Shown piece after piece: positions 25,501 to 37,270 of a stretch of DNA of 64,000 nucleotides (positions are counted from its first letter, which is position 1; every line of letters begins with the position of its first letter). A model generated the notes under the pieces. That model did not search any database. It saw only the letters and a list, made by a program, of their open reading frames with translations, and had not been told where the DNA came from. This DNA comes from Metopolophium dirhodum (Eukaryota; Arthropoda; Insecta; Hemiptera; Aphididae), in the NCBI RefSeq assembly GCF_019925205.1, contig NC_083565.1, forward strand, positions 17,264,241 through 17,328,240, in the 5' to 3' direction. The position numbers and the translations under genes are program-made.

Positions 25501-28500
25501 TCTGAGAGAGTAGAGTCGTTGATTTAATTTCAATTTTGTTATGTGTATGTGTTTAGCCCATGTTAGACGTTTGTCGAAGGTTAGACCTAGATATTTGGCT
25601 GTGTCGGAGTTTGGTATTGGTTTGCCGTTTATATGTACCGGAAGAGGTTATCTGTGGCGAAGAGCAAAGGTGGTGTGTACAGATTTGTTTTCATTAATTT
25701 TGACGCGCCAGAGGGAGTACCAGTGTGATAATTGATCTTATTAAATTTAAATAGTGCATTAAGTAAAATATATTATGATACTTACATTATCACCTTTAAC
25801 AGCTGGTAACTTTAATGACACATTACCACCACAATCTTCTTTGATAGATTGGATAAACTTGTTCCCAAGATTTACAATAACATTGCGTACTTTAACATTT
25901 CCTAAGACTATTTCTTTTGTGACAATATCTCCCTAAAAAAATTGAATTTATTATATTAACCTTAAATTGAAATACAATTATTTTAAAATATACCAACCAT
26001 TTCATTTTGTATTTTCTTTATCATATCGCAAGCAATTAAAACCTTTTCTTTATTACCCATAACTTTGATGGTGTCACTATCTTCACCTTCACGAGGTAAA
26101 TCAATTCTAGTATCAGTTTCTTCCCTAATCTAAAAAAAAAAAGATTTTAATACATTTAACATTAAGTAAAAATAATTGAGTAAAACCTTTTTAATATTAG
26201 CTCCTCCTTTTCCCACAACAAGCTTATGGAATTGTTTAAAAACGGGAATTTCTAATACATAATTGGCTTCATCTAATTCTTTTGCTAATTTAGCTAAAGA
26301 CTTAAATGCTTTATTAACATCATCATTTAAACCACGTATTTTGACTAAATTGCTTCTAGCTTCAACTAAAATAGAATTATCAAAAATTATATTATTAAAA
26401 ATGTAATAATGAAAAGTAACCATTTTTTACCCGAACTAGGAAATGTAATTTGAACGTTGAAAGCTTCCTGAAGTTCTCTGACTTTTTCGCCTTTAACTCC
26501 AATTATTGCACGGTGGTGACGTTGGTCAATTGATATTTCTTTTTCGACTTCATTCTCCAACTTATAAATCATTTCTTCCAATTCCTATTAAAATGTATTT
26601 ATTTACAAATTATAGCCATAACAAACAAATTGAATAAAATAGCAAAACAAATTAATTAATAATATGCTTAAATATATCTTACACTTTTAGCTAACTCTAC
26701 TCCATCTTTTCGTCCTTCGATCCGAATAATGTTAGAGTTATTATCAGACTCAGAAATATTGATTATAACACCAGTATCATTCTTAACGCGATTAACTAAA
26801 TAAAGAAATATTTAATTACCAATAATTTATTTATGTTCAGTCATATAGATATGTATTATGAAATGCAGTGTTTTTAAAAAAAAACTTTTCTTCACAACTT
26901 AAAATATTAACTTACTATTGCTTCCATTTTTCCCAATTATATGTTTGAAAAACTTTGGGTCAACTACAAGTTCTGTAGAAACATAGCACTCAATAGCTTT
27001 TTTTAATGAATCGATTACCTTAGGAATCATATTTGTTGGTCCTTCCACAATTATCTTATTATCATCAGAAAATTCAACGTGTACCTAAAAATGTAATAAT
27101 ATGAAATAAATTATTAAAATATAATAATTTTAACTAATAAATAACACTAAGGTATTATTATGGAAATACATTAAACATAATAATAAAATAATTGAATAAG
27201 CACCTTTTCATTATCTTCTATTAACTCTCGTAAATTGGAACCGTTTTTTCCAATCAAAAACCTGTGCATCCACCCAGGACACTCAATTGTTTCAGCAGTC
27301 ATACTGTTAGCTTTTTCATACAACTTTGTTAATCCTAAAATTAAAATATATTTATAATATTTTAAGTACACCAAACATATTAAAAAGAAAATTTACCAGT
27401 GCCTAAATCCTTATATAACCCTCTTAATGTAACTGTTTCTTTGTCTGAATCTTGTTGAGGCATTTCCACACTAACATTAGTTTCCAATAATATATCTTGA
27501 ATACCATTTCCTTTTTGAGCCATTAAATATTTATGTTTCTGTTTTGGTATCTCAACAAACACTGTTGCTGATTCTTTTTCCTACAGTAAATAAATTAATA
27601 ATAATGTTGTTATTATTTAAAATTGATTAAATTTTCGTTTTATGAAAGCAGATAGTAAAGATTTTCTAAATTGTTCTTGAAGTATTAAGGATTTTATACC
27701 TTACTTAGTCTTGACCAATATTATCATAGCTTAAATATAGAGTTATTGCATATATCCTATACTGTTATCAAACAAAAATAAAATGGCAGCGTAAGGGTAC
27801 AGTCCATATCTTAGTATATAATATCATGGTATAGCCAGTATAGGCCGTCTCCTTACGCTGCTATTTTAAAACGTGATAAAATTATGTAGTGGGGGGTACT
27901 ATTGCAATAACCTTGTACATTTAAACGATGAATATTATAATGAAAATGTATAAGACTATAACTGAATTCTTATTACTTACCATTTTTGTATAAACCTGTT
28001 TTATCTTCTCAATAGCTGATTGAACTCCTTCTTTATCTCCAGCAATTGTAATTTCATCTCTGTTAACAGATGGCGGAGGAACATGGATTTTAACACCAGT
28101 TTCTTTCATTAAACTATTGAGTTTTTCATTATGACCACCAGTAATGAAAGGATGGAAAATTTTTGGGATTTCAATCCTTTCAAATGCTTTTTTAGACTGT
28201 TAAAAATTATATTTCATTAGTAAAATAATAAAATTAATACCTAATAAATTACTATGTATTTATTAATGCAATAAGAATCACTTACCAACTCATCTGAAAT
28301 CATGCGAATTTCCTGAACAGCTTTCTCGACTGCATCTCTAGTTCCAGTAACATTGATAATATCTGAAGTATCTTGAATGCTTGGCATTTGAATACGCGCA
28401 CCAGTGCGTTGTTCAATTTCCTTACGACGAGTTCCTTGTTTTCCCATAACTTGACAATGATGTTCCTTTGGAACAGGAACTGCACTAGTAGCCTAAAATA

Positions 28501-30798
28501 TTATGGTATTTAAAAACTAATTTGATGACTTATTTTTTAGAATTAAATTTTAAAAAAATGTTTATTTTCATTAAAACACTACACAAACAATTACAAATTA
28601 TGAATTATTCAACTAAACTATAAATTAGTCCTAAGAAAAAGGTCTCCAAAAAATGGCCATTATTTAAATGTCCTATTTTTTTTTTTTTTTTTTTTTAGTA
28701 TATTCTCATTATAATACATAAATAGTAAAAAGGTTGGTAAGTGGATGTCGCTCTGATGTACAGTAGGTTACAAGTGGATCACTGTAATGGATGGTGTTAA
28801 ATTTATAAGAAAATTGTATAAGAAAAAACGATTCTGAGCGAAAACGGTCAGTCAGCCTATAATAATATTACCAGGTATATTTGATGATATTATTATAAAT
28901 AAAGTAATTTATACATAACCTATTTACGTGGAATCTTGTTTTAAATTTTCAATCCTTAACTACAAAAGTTGAACATTTTATAAATTTTTAACTACAAAAT
29001 AATTATTAAATTATAAATTTGATACATTTTGTCAAAATTTGAACTTTAAATGCTTATAAAAAAAAATTGTGCCTATGTATTTTTAATATTTTTCAACTGC
29101 TATTGTAAAAATATATCAGGAGCCTGGCATTAAATGTTCACACTTATTTACCCAACAAATAAAATGTTATTGATATTTATAGGAAAAAAAACAAAAAAAA
29201 TTAAAAATTGATGATGTCCATAAGCAGCTCAAAAAAAGTCAAAATATTTTTAAAATTTTATGGTGTATAGCTAATGAAAATATAAACATTCAGTAAAATT
29301 TTCATGTACCTATGGTTATTCGTTTTTTAATAATAATAAAATAACAAAACTACATGAGAAATCAAGTGAATATCCAATATTGTGAAAATATGAACTTCAA
29401 ACGCTTGTAAAAATTTGACTTTCTTATTGGCATTTTTTTTTTGATAAAGATAGATAATCTTATAAGGAATCTTGTATTATAATTTATATTAAATTTTAGA
29501 TAGAGTAAAATTTTTATGAATTCTTAACTTAAAATAATTTGGTAATTTTCGTGATTTTATTCATATTTTGAAAATTTTTGAACTTTAAATGCTTATATAA
29601 AAAACTGACTAAGGATTTTTAATATTTTTCAAATGTCATTGAACAATATAGTAGAAGCCTTGTATTAAATTTTCAAACTTTTTTACCGAACAAATAAGGT
29701 TTTATTGATATCCTTAGATAAAGACTAATAAAATTGGAAACTGAAAATATTCCTAATCAGTTCAAAACAAATCAAAATATTTTGAAAATTGTATCGTGTA
29801 TAGAAAATGCTAATATAAATGACCAGTGAAAATTTCATGTGTATGTTCATTTGTTTTAGAGTTATACCAAAAACCAAAATCGATTTTGTGAAAAACAGAT
29901 TTTACATAAAAATTCCCGTTTTTCCCAGCGTTTTAGAAAATCATTTGAAATTTTAACCTCCCCAATGCACTAACGATATTCACTTTCCCATCGAACAAGA
30001 TACTGAAGTTGAAAATCCAATCATTATTTTGATTACTTATCGTGTACACACAAAAATAAAAAAATAAAAAAACCTACATCATTGTAAAATCAATACATTC
30101 GTATTTACAATCGTAAGGTAAAAATAATTTAATAGTTATATAATAATTCTGTTAAATTTGACTTATGTTTGCAAAAAGTAATGATCATTGAGAAGCAGAA
30201 TAATATTTAGAAACAAAACTTTACTTGAGTTTGAAAGCTTGCAATAATTCTGCGTTTAGCTTCAATGACATGATCCTCTTTACCCCTTACAAGAAAAGTC
30301 AAGTTCATATTCTTTGATGTAGAAATTTCAATCTCAGCTCCAGTTTCTCTTGTAATTTGGCTACAAATACGTTTAGATTCACCTTCTCCAAATTTTTCAC
30401 TATTATCTGATTTACGGTCTTGAACAGAAATAGTGAACACCTAAAATAATTTATGAAATAAAGAAGTTGTAACATTAATTCACCTTTTAAAAGTGTTTAC
30501 TAATTATTTACAATTTTAAAAATATCATTGTACTGTTAATAATAAAAGAAATATAAAATTTTACATTATTGACAGTTGATGTCCGAACTTTGTTCCATCC
30601 TTTAGGTGGTACATTTGAAGATGCACATTGACCATTGATTCCAATATTCTTGGGTACCAATGTTTTTGAGTCAGGTAAAGCTGGAAACACAAGGTCATAG
30701 CTGTTACCATTGTTGCCTCCATCTTCTTGACCAGTGTTGTTAGACACCGCGCGTTCACTCTTCAACTTAGGGATATCTTGCTGTTGCAACTCCAACAT
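19502..30798 (-). CDS. vigilin (Dp1/HDLBP-type multi-KH RNA-binding protein)
   Basis: Multi-KH protein that binds RNA and, in the fly Dp1, dodeca-satellite DNA. 23 coding exons in transcript order: 30565-30798, 30225-30440, 28286-28492, 27981-28196, 27397-27580, 27204-27334, 26916-27084, 26683-26795, 26431-26584, 26187-26365, 25998-26129, 25786-25932, 24153-24308, 23740-24090, 22859-23077, 22568-22786, 22362-22491, 22068-22228, 21852-21980, 21115-21225, 20171-20371, 19859-20089, 19502-19756. All junctions are GT-AG and in phase; 1414 residues. After an acidic N-terminus (YDLVFPALPD, 1-78) come 17 KH-like modules, several with a clean GxxG (IIGKNGSN, IIGVKGEK, VVGKGGAN, LIGSKGAT, IIGKKGDT). 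The C-tail GGAGFVMGNGAPWEKA...DFPSFAG resembles the vertebrate vigilin tail. Exons 15 and 16 are both 219 bp and align throughout. The protein is longer than the ~1270 residues of human vigilin. The start is the first Met of the first coding exon. Confidence 0.94.
20372..21114 (-). other. vigilin intron sequence without features
   Basis: Intron between the exons ending at 21115 and starting at 20371. AT-rich, with no repeat boundaries or genes recognised. Confidence 0.7.
21226..21851 (-). other. vigilin intron sequence
   Basis: Overlapping open frames on both strands at 21.28-21.54 kb are mirror images of each other and carry no family motifs, so they are treated as chance. Confidence 0.65.
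23078..23739 (-). other. vigilin intron sequence
   Basis: A 662-bp intron of plain AT-rich sequence. The stretch near 23.46-23.65 kb is less AT-rich and may be an old repeat, but no ends could be found. Confidence 0.6.
24842..24966. mobile_element. 125-bp MITE in a vigilin intron
   Basis: Starts TACTCTATTCAAAATAAGAA and ends with its reverse complement, with TIRs of about 25 bp. TA dinucleotides flank both ends (24840-24841, 24967-24968), the target duplication of Tc1/mariner-type elements. The central 70 bp is less AT-rich and non-coding. Confidence 0.85.
25000..25733 (-). pseudogene. Jockey-clade LINE fragment: C-terminus of reverse transcriptase
   Basis: Read on the minus strand, the segment from 25733 encodes the end of a non-LTR reverse transcriptase: HWYSLWRVKINENKS, then (after a stop) AKYLGLTFDKRLTWAKHIH, PIWLYGIQLWGTAKISNT and QSKILRLITNAPPYISNHTL, with a stop at 25126. 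YLG(L)xxDxRLTW, YGIQLWG and APPYISN are typical of the thumb and C-terminal part of Jockey-group elements. Endonuclease, catalytic YxDD and ORF1 are absent, so it is 5'-truncated, as LINE copies usually are. It lies in the vigilin intron between exons 12 and 13, in the gene's own orientation. Confidence 0.9.
27781..27866. mobile_element. 86-bp MITE in a vigilin intron
   Basis: Begins AAATGGCAGCGTAAGG and ends CCTTACGCTGCTATTT, an inverted repeat with one mismatch, bordered by TA on each side. The intervening ~50 bp is non-coding. Probably a Tc1/mariner-type miniature element. Confidence 0.7.
28726..30115. repeat. long-TIR family element, left end intact, in a vigilin intron
   Basis: Starts at the family's left terminus, TAAAAAGGTTGGTAAGTGG, followed by ATGTCGCTCTG and the CAGTAGGTTACAAGTGGATC block. 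It continues through the internal repeats (a TCCATAAGCAGCTCAAAAAA form of the core, GAAAGTGAATATC in reverse) to about 30.1 kb. The right terminus is missing. It occupies most of the 1.7-kb intron between vigilin exons 2 and 3. Confidence 0.8.
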
Positions 30799-30871
30799 GA
30801 TGGCTGTAGCTTCCTTACCAAATGTTTAGTCCAAATAAAACGAGTACCAAAGGTCTCTCCTTATTGAAACA
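30799..30871 (-). other. vigilin 5' UTR part of the first coding exon
   Basis: On the minus strand an acceptor AATTTAATTTTAG ends at 30872, so 73 untranslated bases precede the ATG (30798). At least one upstream non-coding exon must exist. A candidate donor (GCGGAAAG followed by GTGAAA, minus strand, near 32951) lies in the GC-rich block around 32.95-33.07 kb. Confidence 0.6.
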
Positions 30872-32160
30872 CTAAAATTAAATTTAAATTTATGTTAAAA
30901 ATGATTATGTAGGCACCTATTATTAGGAATAAAGTAACAGTATATTATGTATTACCTATATTATAGTATTAGCAACTAAATTAATTAATTGATACAATAT
31001 TAATAGTAAACATGATAAGTGGGGTAGCCATGGGGGTTTTAGGTGTTTAACCCCTCCCCATTGCCTTTTCACCCCTAATAAATGTCTTATTGATATGCAA
31101 AAACTGTAATAAAATTGGTTTAATTTATACTTAGCCCCCTCCCTTCCTCATAATCGTTGCTACGCCACTCGATATGATAAGTTGTTTAACATTTCAATTA
31201 ATAAAACAATAAATTCTATTTTCTAATAAAAAACAAGATAATACTTGGACAAAATTTTAGTTGAAATGTTTAAGATTACTTATTGGTGTAGAATACAGCC
31301 GATATGCAAATATTTTGAGAAAATTAATTTATATTTAATGCATTAAAAATACAAAAGATTTGAGAAAATATATTTCTAATATAAAAAATAATACAGTATG
31401 TAATGCGTATGGAAAAATAGTATAGTTAATGATAATAGTTATTAATAACATGTGATGCAATTACATTAGTCCAAAACTCCAAGATTAGGTTGTTATAATT
31501 TAAATTTAAGAAGGTAAGTGTTATATTATTGCCATGACAATTGACTTGAAACACCTAAAAAGATTAATACAGCTAATAATGTAATATAAAGGCAAATCAA
31601 TTTTTAGTATTACCTATTATATTAAATAACTACTAAGAATTTTAAATTTTAACCTCTCAGAAGTACCAACTAGATACAATTTTCTACCAGAAAACCTCCC
31701 TTAAAGTTTATGATCAGAGCATATTTTCTATTAGAAAAGTGATTTTGTTAAACGGATTTTATTTTGGGTATTTACTATGACAACCAAGTTAAATATTAGT
31801 CAAAGATTAACCTGTTTTGGGTGTAGGGATTGTTGTTGTTAAATGTAACCAGTAGGCTTAAATATTTCCTCAAGGCCTTCGAGTCAGTACCTACTTTTAG
31901 TTAAAAATTCCAATTATATAAAATATAACCTAATCAATGAAAAAATCAACCGTAAATGGAATAATTTAAAATGCTGCATCAGTAAAATGATTGATAGAAC
32001 TTGGCTACCCATACTATATTAATACATGAATCTATATGAAAAATAAATGAACAAACATATATATACGAGTCAGCAGTCAGCAGAAGAGTACAGAAACCCA
32101 CCAGATGTCTATAGAAAATAAATGTTCGAATGCATCCAACGTGACAAAGTCTATACCCAC
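30872..32160. other. vigilin 5' intron / upstream region
   Basis: No gene. AT-rich sequence containing a decayed MITE at 31018-31169 and nothing else that could be bounded. Confidence 0.5.
31018..31169. mobile_element. decayed hAT-like MITE
   Basis: Left end AGTGGGGTAGCC and right end GTTGCTACGCCACT are imperfect inverted repeats of the AGTGGCGTAGC type seen in the other small hAT-like elements here. GC-rich poly-purine/poly-pyrimidine patches (CCCCTCCCC) lie inside. Confidence 0.5.
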
Positions 32161-32249
32161 AATAGTCTCTGCCCCGGGTACCTCTACCAATAAAGACTAA
32201 GGACTACAACTACTAATCCTGTGTCACCGTCATAAACGGTTAAGATAGA

Positions 32250-32930
32250 AAAATTGTCCATTATCGTCATTTTTGTTACGGGACGCGACGGAGACGGGAC
32301 CGTACGACGTGTGCTGGCCCAGAATTTTGGGGCGAGCGCTATTCGGGGCAATCGTGAAACCCTGGGTGGGGTAATGGGGCACTGACCAGAGCCCGGCCCG
32401 CCGTGGTTGTGGTGGCGTGACTGGGCTCTTTGACGCGCTGGGGTGAGAGGTCGACGGCGGGTGGGCCCAGGGGCCGACGGCGCCACGGGGGCCCACCGTT
32501 GACGAGGTGTGCGTGGCATAGGACAAGAATGGACCCGGTGATCATGGGCCCAGCCGCCCAGGTATAAAAAGGCCCGATCCACGGGGAGTCGACGTGTCAT
32601 CCCACCGAGCTCGGCGTACGTGTGCGTACGTGTGCGCGTGAGAGCTCGCGCGCCGCACCACGCATAACCCCAGACCGATCGCATTGCCATGAGGTTTAAC
32701 GACCGTCGGGGGGCCGCGCCGGACGGGGCGGTGGGCGCCATCGGTAAACGCAAAAACACTTACTGTAATCACGTTGTGTGTCTGCCGCGAGAACGAGACG
32801 GTGTGTGTGGAGTAGGTATTGGCGAGACGCGTGTGCACGATAGAAACGAGCGAACGACAATTCGATGCAAAAACCGAAACGATTTTAACACTGCAAAGTA
32901 ACCAGCCGCCGCACCGCTATCAAACCATTA
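32250..32930. promoter_or_regulatory. GC- and CpG-rich island upstream of vigilin
   Basis: About 650 bp with base composition sharply unlike the rest of the window: rich in CG, with runs such as CGTACGTGTGCGTACGTGTG near 32,614-32,634. A TATAAAAA lies at 32563 on the plus strand. Open frames occur in several frames on both strands, as expected from low stop-codon density in GC-rich DNA, so none is called as a gene. Position suggests a promoter region for vigilin, possibly bidirectional. A GC-rich repeat or LTR is an alternative, but no ends were found. Confidence 0.5.
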
Positions 32931-33114
32931 CACATGTAAAAGATTTTTTTCACCTTTCCGCAATGCTACCACCATATCGGTAGAGAAAGTTTTAGACAGC
33001 GTTCCACTGGCCGACACTGTGACCGACGTCAACGACTTCCACTGCCGCGTTGGCGGCACGATTTAATTTAAGATAATATACGATTCAAGGTACATCTGAA
33101 ATCGTGGTTGGCGG

Positions 33115-33949
33115 CATAGGCGTAGAATGGTGGGGGCTAAGGAGGTTATAGCCCCCAGAATTCTATTAAGCCCCCCCCAGAACTTTGTTTAGCCCCTTGT
33201 GTAAAAGTTTATTGTTTTATACGTCCATATGTGAAAACTGAAAACATTTTCTATTATTTATTTTGATGTCCGAAGAATATTTTATTTGATTATTTAAATT
33301 TTAAATAAAAATGCTAATTATGAAGAACTGTATTGATAAAGATGATTTCAACATAGATGCTACTGTATCAGAAATTAACAAAAAAACGTTTCCAAATTTA
33401 TAAAAGCTTTTACAAGAAGCGCTTACAATTTCAGTAAGTTCTGTTTCTTCTGAAAGATCGTTTTCAGTAATGCGGCGAATAAAAACATGGCTAAGAAATT
33501 CTATGGAGAATGATAGATTTGAAAATCTATCGTTACTTCATATTGAAAGGGACTTAGCTAATATTATTAAATCTGAAGAGGTTAATATATTTGCCCAAAA
33601 AAAGCAGGCGTTTAAACATTATACTATAGTAATAATTTCCTATTTAAAATGTTTTTTTTTTATATTTAATTCAAATACAAAATATGTATTTGATAATAAT
33701 ATTATTATGTGTGGTATATTATTTATTTATATTTTACTAAATAGTTTATAATGTGCTTCTTTAGTCCTTTTTATATTTTGTTCCTTTACATTTTTCTTTA
33801 GTTATATTTGTAGAATATATGTTCTGTACCTGAATCATTATATATAGCCCTTATGCGAAGTAATTCACAAGAAGTTGCGACAGCGACGCAGCGTCGTTGA
33901 TACCACAAAAAAAGGCAGTAACCCTCCCAAAAAAAGCATCACGCCTATG
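33115..33949 (+). mobile_element. hAT transposon remnant, 835 bp, with perfect 8-bp target duplication
   Basis: Ends are CATAGGCGT and its reverse complement ACGCCTATG, flanked by the identical octamer GTTGGCGG at 33107-33114 and 33950-33957. The interior keeps the C-terminal part of a hAT transposase. The insertion splits a GC-rich stretch next to the vigilin upstream island. The intact duplication argues for a recent insertion, while the coding part is only a fragment, so the copy probably moved with transposase supplied elsewhere. Confidence 0.9.
33311..33640 (+). pseudogene. hAT transposase C-terminal dimerisation region, broken
   Basis: One reading frame from 33311 gives NCIDKDDFNIDATVSEIN, an in-frame TAA at 33401, then LLQEALTISVSSVSSERSFS, VMRRIKTWLRNSM and LSLLHIERDLANII. 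The order SERSFS...RIKTWLRNSM...LHIERDL is the signature of the hAT dimerisation domain. The N-terminal BED finger and catalytic core are missing, so the copy cannot make active transposase. Confidence 0.85.
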
Positions 33950-33957
33950 GTTGGCGG

Positions 33958-36900
33958 TGAACGGACGAACGGTATAATTCCAAATATTTTCTACTTGGGA
34001 GTAGGGACTGTATTTGAGAATTGGGAGGGACTTTCCGATCCGTCTTTTTGAGCCTTTGCCCTTTGCGGCTTTGCGCTATATTTTGCGCTGTTATAATAAT
34101 TAGGTGATTACGGGGTGATACTCGAACTCGTGCGTTTGGTCGTCGTTGGGGGGTATAAAACGACGTAAACACGACGACAAAATTACACCAGGATTAAATA
34201 GTTCATAACATATTTTTTCTTCATATAAACTACATCACTTACTCAAGGTTTTTTTTTGTTTTAGAAGTATTTTAGATCGCAGTTGGAAACTAACTTTCCA
34301 GTGGAACAAGACATTTTTACTTTTAAAACTTGGGTTGAAAAATAACGCATCAATATCATAATATGTCTGATGCCAATATGGTATTCGGCCTGTCGGTTAT
34401 TCCTCACCATACGATATAGGGATAGGCATAGGGCATAGGGCACAGTCCTTTAATAAAAAGCTATGTACCAGTCACCAAATTGTAATAGTTACAGTTGCGC
34501 TCATGCGCTGTCCCAATTCATTTACCCCATAACGTTTTCGGTGTAATATCGTATACGATAAATGGACAAATCACATATGTGAAATTATATTATGTAAAGA
34601 CATATCTTCCAAAACTTTCTCACGTGTATTCATCAGCTTCTTCTTCAACCTTCAATCCAATTATATTATGCCATTATATTTATGGGATCGTCCACTCTTT
34701 GGCATTTTCATACCCTTCCTTAAAGGCGGGTTCTTTACACACCTCTTCTTTACTCCGGTTATTTTCATGTTTGATTTTCTATTTTTATTATAATAAACTT
34801 TTGCACGTGGATGTCACCAGTTAAAATCTGAATAAAATTATTCGTAGTACAAGACGTATTTAATACGTTTATACACTATACAGTTGTATTTTGTATATTT
34901 CGTACGGCTGATTTGTCGACGAACCGTAATTGTGGCGATGTTGTGGCAGAATATGATGTCACGCACTCACGCTCGTCGCGGTAACCAACGCGTTAACACG
35001 AATAGACGTGGAAAATGGAAACGCATTATTCAAATCATTTATATACTAAAAGTCTAAAACTATATATTATGTATACTAAAATATAGTAAATAAGACGTGT
35101 GTGTTATTGACTATATTGAGTGTTGACATCAACAAATATTGAACAATAATAATGTAGGCATACGTATATACTATAACAGTACTAATAGTAGGTATAATGT
35201 GCATAAATAATAAATATATACATAATAATATGTGCCATGTGCGGTTATCATATAATATAATATCATGCCGTTGCGTAGTGCGTTGTACCTATAGTACCTA
35301 CCTACTAAACAACTGATTTGATTTTATATAGGTACGAGTATTATTATTTACAATTCAGAACCTCGAGGTCAAACACAATATGCTCAGATATAAAATAATA
35401 AAATATTATGCATTTATACGGGCTGTAACTTAAATACATAATATTATTATATTCACACGTTTTCCTTTAGTAATTTCGTAAAACGAATCTCGTTTGGTCG
35501 AAATTATTGTTTTGCATATTAGGAAATAGGTAGGCCTAATATTACGAAAATGTATTATATGTGTGTCTGCGAATATTATCGTTTTTCGATGTATATAATA
35601 TACCAGATACTGAAATACCTAAATATATAATAATATAAATACAATAATACAGTATTAACAATATTTTTGACTACTGCAGTACATATAATTTCATATTTTC
35701 TAATTTTCATAATAATTTATTATATAGGTATGCCTACATTTTTTTTATTCTGAAAATCTGCAACTTGGAAACTTGGAGTAAATCTGCCTAGTGAATATTG
35801 ATTAGCTATACTAGGAATTTTAGTTTTTGGTGAACATTTTTTTTAAAAATATTTTAATTCTTTAATTATTTTTATATTATTATTTTCAATATATATGTAT
35901 AGGCGTATAGCGCTACTCTGTGTTAAAAAAAGTATTAATTATATTATAGGTAGTATTATTATAGTACCAGCTTCTGATTGTAATCTTTAAACACAAAACA
36001 TTACCTACCTATAGACTATAATAGAATAATTACATTTTTATCTACTATTATCAAGATCAATAAAAATATAGTTTTTATAAAATATTTAATATTTTAAAGA
36101 AAAATTACTCAAAAGGTTTTAAATAGATACGCACAATAAGAGCTATTTACCACAGAATAATTACTTATAGGTATATTAATATTACCAAGATAGTTTTTAT
36201 TATTTTATTTATTTTGCTGCGTTTACTGTCTATATACAAACAGTGGCTCCGAAATTGATATACGTATTGGAGAACTTAAAACGTATTTGAGTACTTTTAC
36301 TCAAGTACTTTACAAAACTGGTGTACTGCATTACTGCAATAATATTTCGATTATAGCCATATAGGTATAAGACGTATAGATGCACAGAAACGCTATTTTA
36401 GGGGCTCAAACGTCCCATTTCAAAAGAAATTCAAAAGAAAAAACAGAAAGTGTCACAGGCAACCCTCGGAAGATGTGAAAACATAAATGTGAGCTTACAA
36501 ATATAAATATATTATGTTGAATTTGAAGTAAATATTCTTAATTTAATACACGTGCTTTCATATTATTTGTAGGATGGGATTAAACATTTTTAAGAATTAT
36601 ATATTTATAGTTTATAGATTTATGTATTTGTTCAAATGTTATTTTTCAGATTATACACAAAGGGATAACTTTTAATAGAATAAAATATTTACATAATAGG
36701 TAGTTACGCTACGTACATATTATTACGCATATATATAAAAATGACAAACAAATTGAACTAAAAAAAAAAATATATATACCTCCATAGAAAATTTGATAGA
36801 CACAAATTCCGATCTCGACCTACCTCCAAGGTTGACGCCCAGTCCAACGCACAGTGGTTCAAAAATGAAAATAGTTGGCCAAAAGTCAAATTTTCACAGA

Positions 36901-37140
36901 AATCTTATAAAACGATCTGTTATAATAATAATTCGTATTCGTATACCGACTTAAAGGCCTCCACATGACCAAAAACTTTTCTTACACGAAAAACTCTCAA
37001 GTCTCGTAAAAAGATCCTAGTTCGATAATTTTTTTTTTTTGGAAAGAGAAAATCTTCTTACAGCTTACGCGTATTGGATATCAATTTTTAATTTGTATTC
37101 CTAAACCACAGTCCATAATAATTCATCATTATTTAATTTT
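33958..37140. other. intergenic DNA
   Basis: The first ~200 bp stay moderately GC-rich and include TATAAAA near 34152; after about 34.2 kb composition becomes AT-rich. Small open frames (for example 34.5-34.8 kb) have no homology-like features. No gene supported. Confidence 0.5.
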
Positions 37141-37270
37141 CTACATTCCTTGGTTTGTTTATCGAAGACTGGGCCGTAAATTTTCCGTAAAACTTTTCTT
37201 TGGAATATCATTAGTCCCGATTCTTCCGTTTTTCTCAATACCCACGTTTCCGAGCTGTATAGAAAAAATG
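37140..37270 (-). pseudogene. LINE reverse transcriptase scrap
   Basis: Minus-strand translation from about 37262 gives LYSSETWVLRKTEESG, then MIFQRKVLRKIYGPVFDKQT. The pattern SETWxLRK...ERKVLRKIYGPV is the conserved C-terminal tail of a widespread group of insect non-LTR retrotransposons. The frame is not continuous upstream. Only about 120 bp is recognisable. Confidence 0.8.

Noticed and set aside
32184..32759. Long open frames, up to 191 codons, on the minus strand of the GC-rich island
   Set aside because: Several frames on both strands are open at once, the translations are Arg/Pro/Thr-rich without domains, and low stop density is expected in GC-rich DNA.
32689..32901. A 70-codon plus-strand frame downstream of TATAAAAA at 32563
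   Set aside because: No family resemblance, no downstream plus-strand exon to join, and the composition follows the island. It could be a first exon, but nothing supports that.
34495..34824. 109-codon open frame
   Set aside because: Low-complexity composition with no domain, and no conserved start or splice context.
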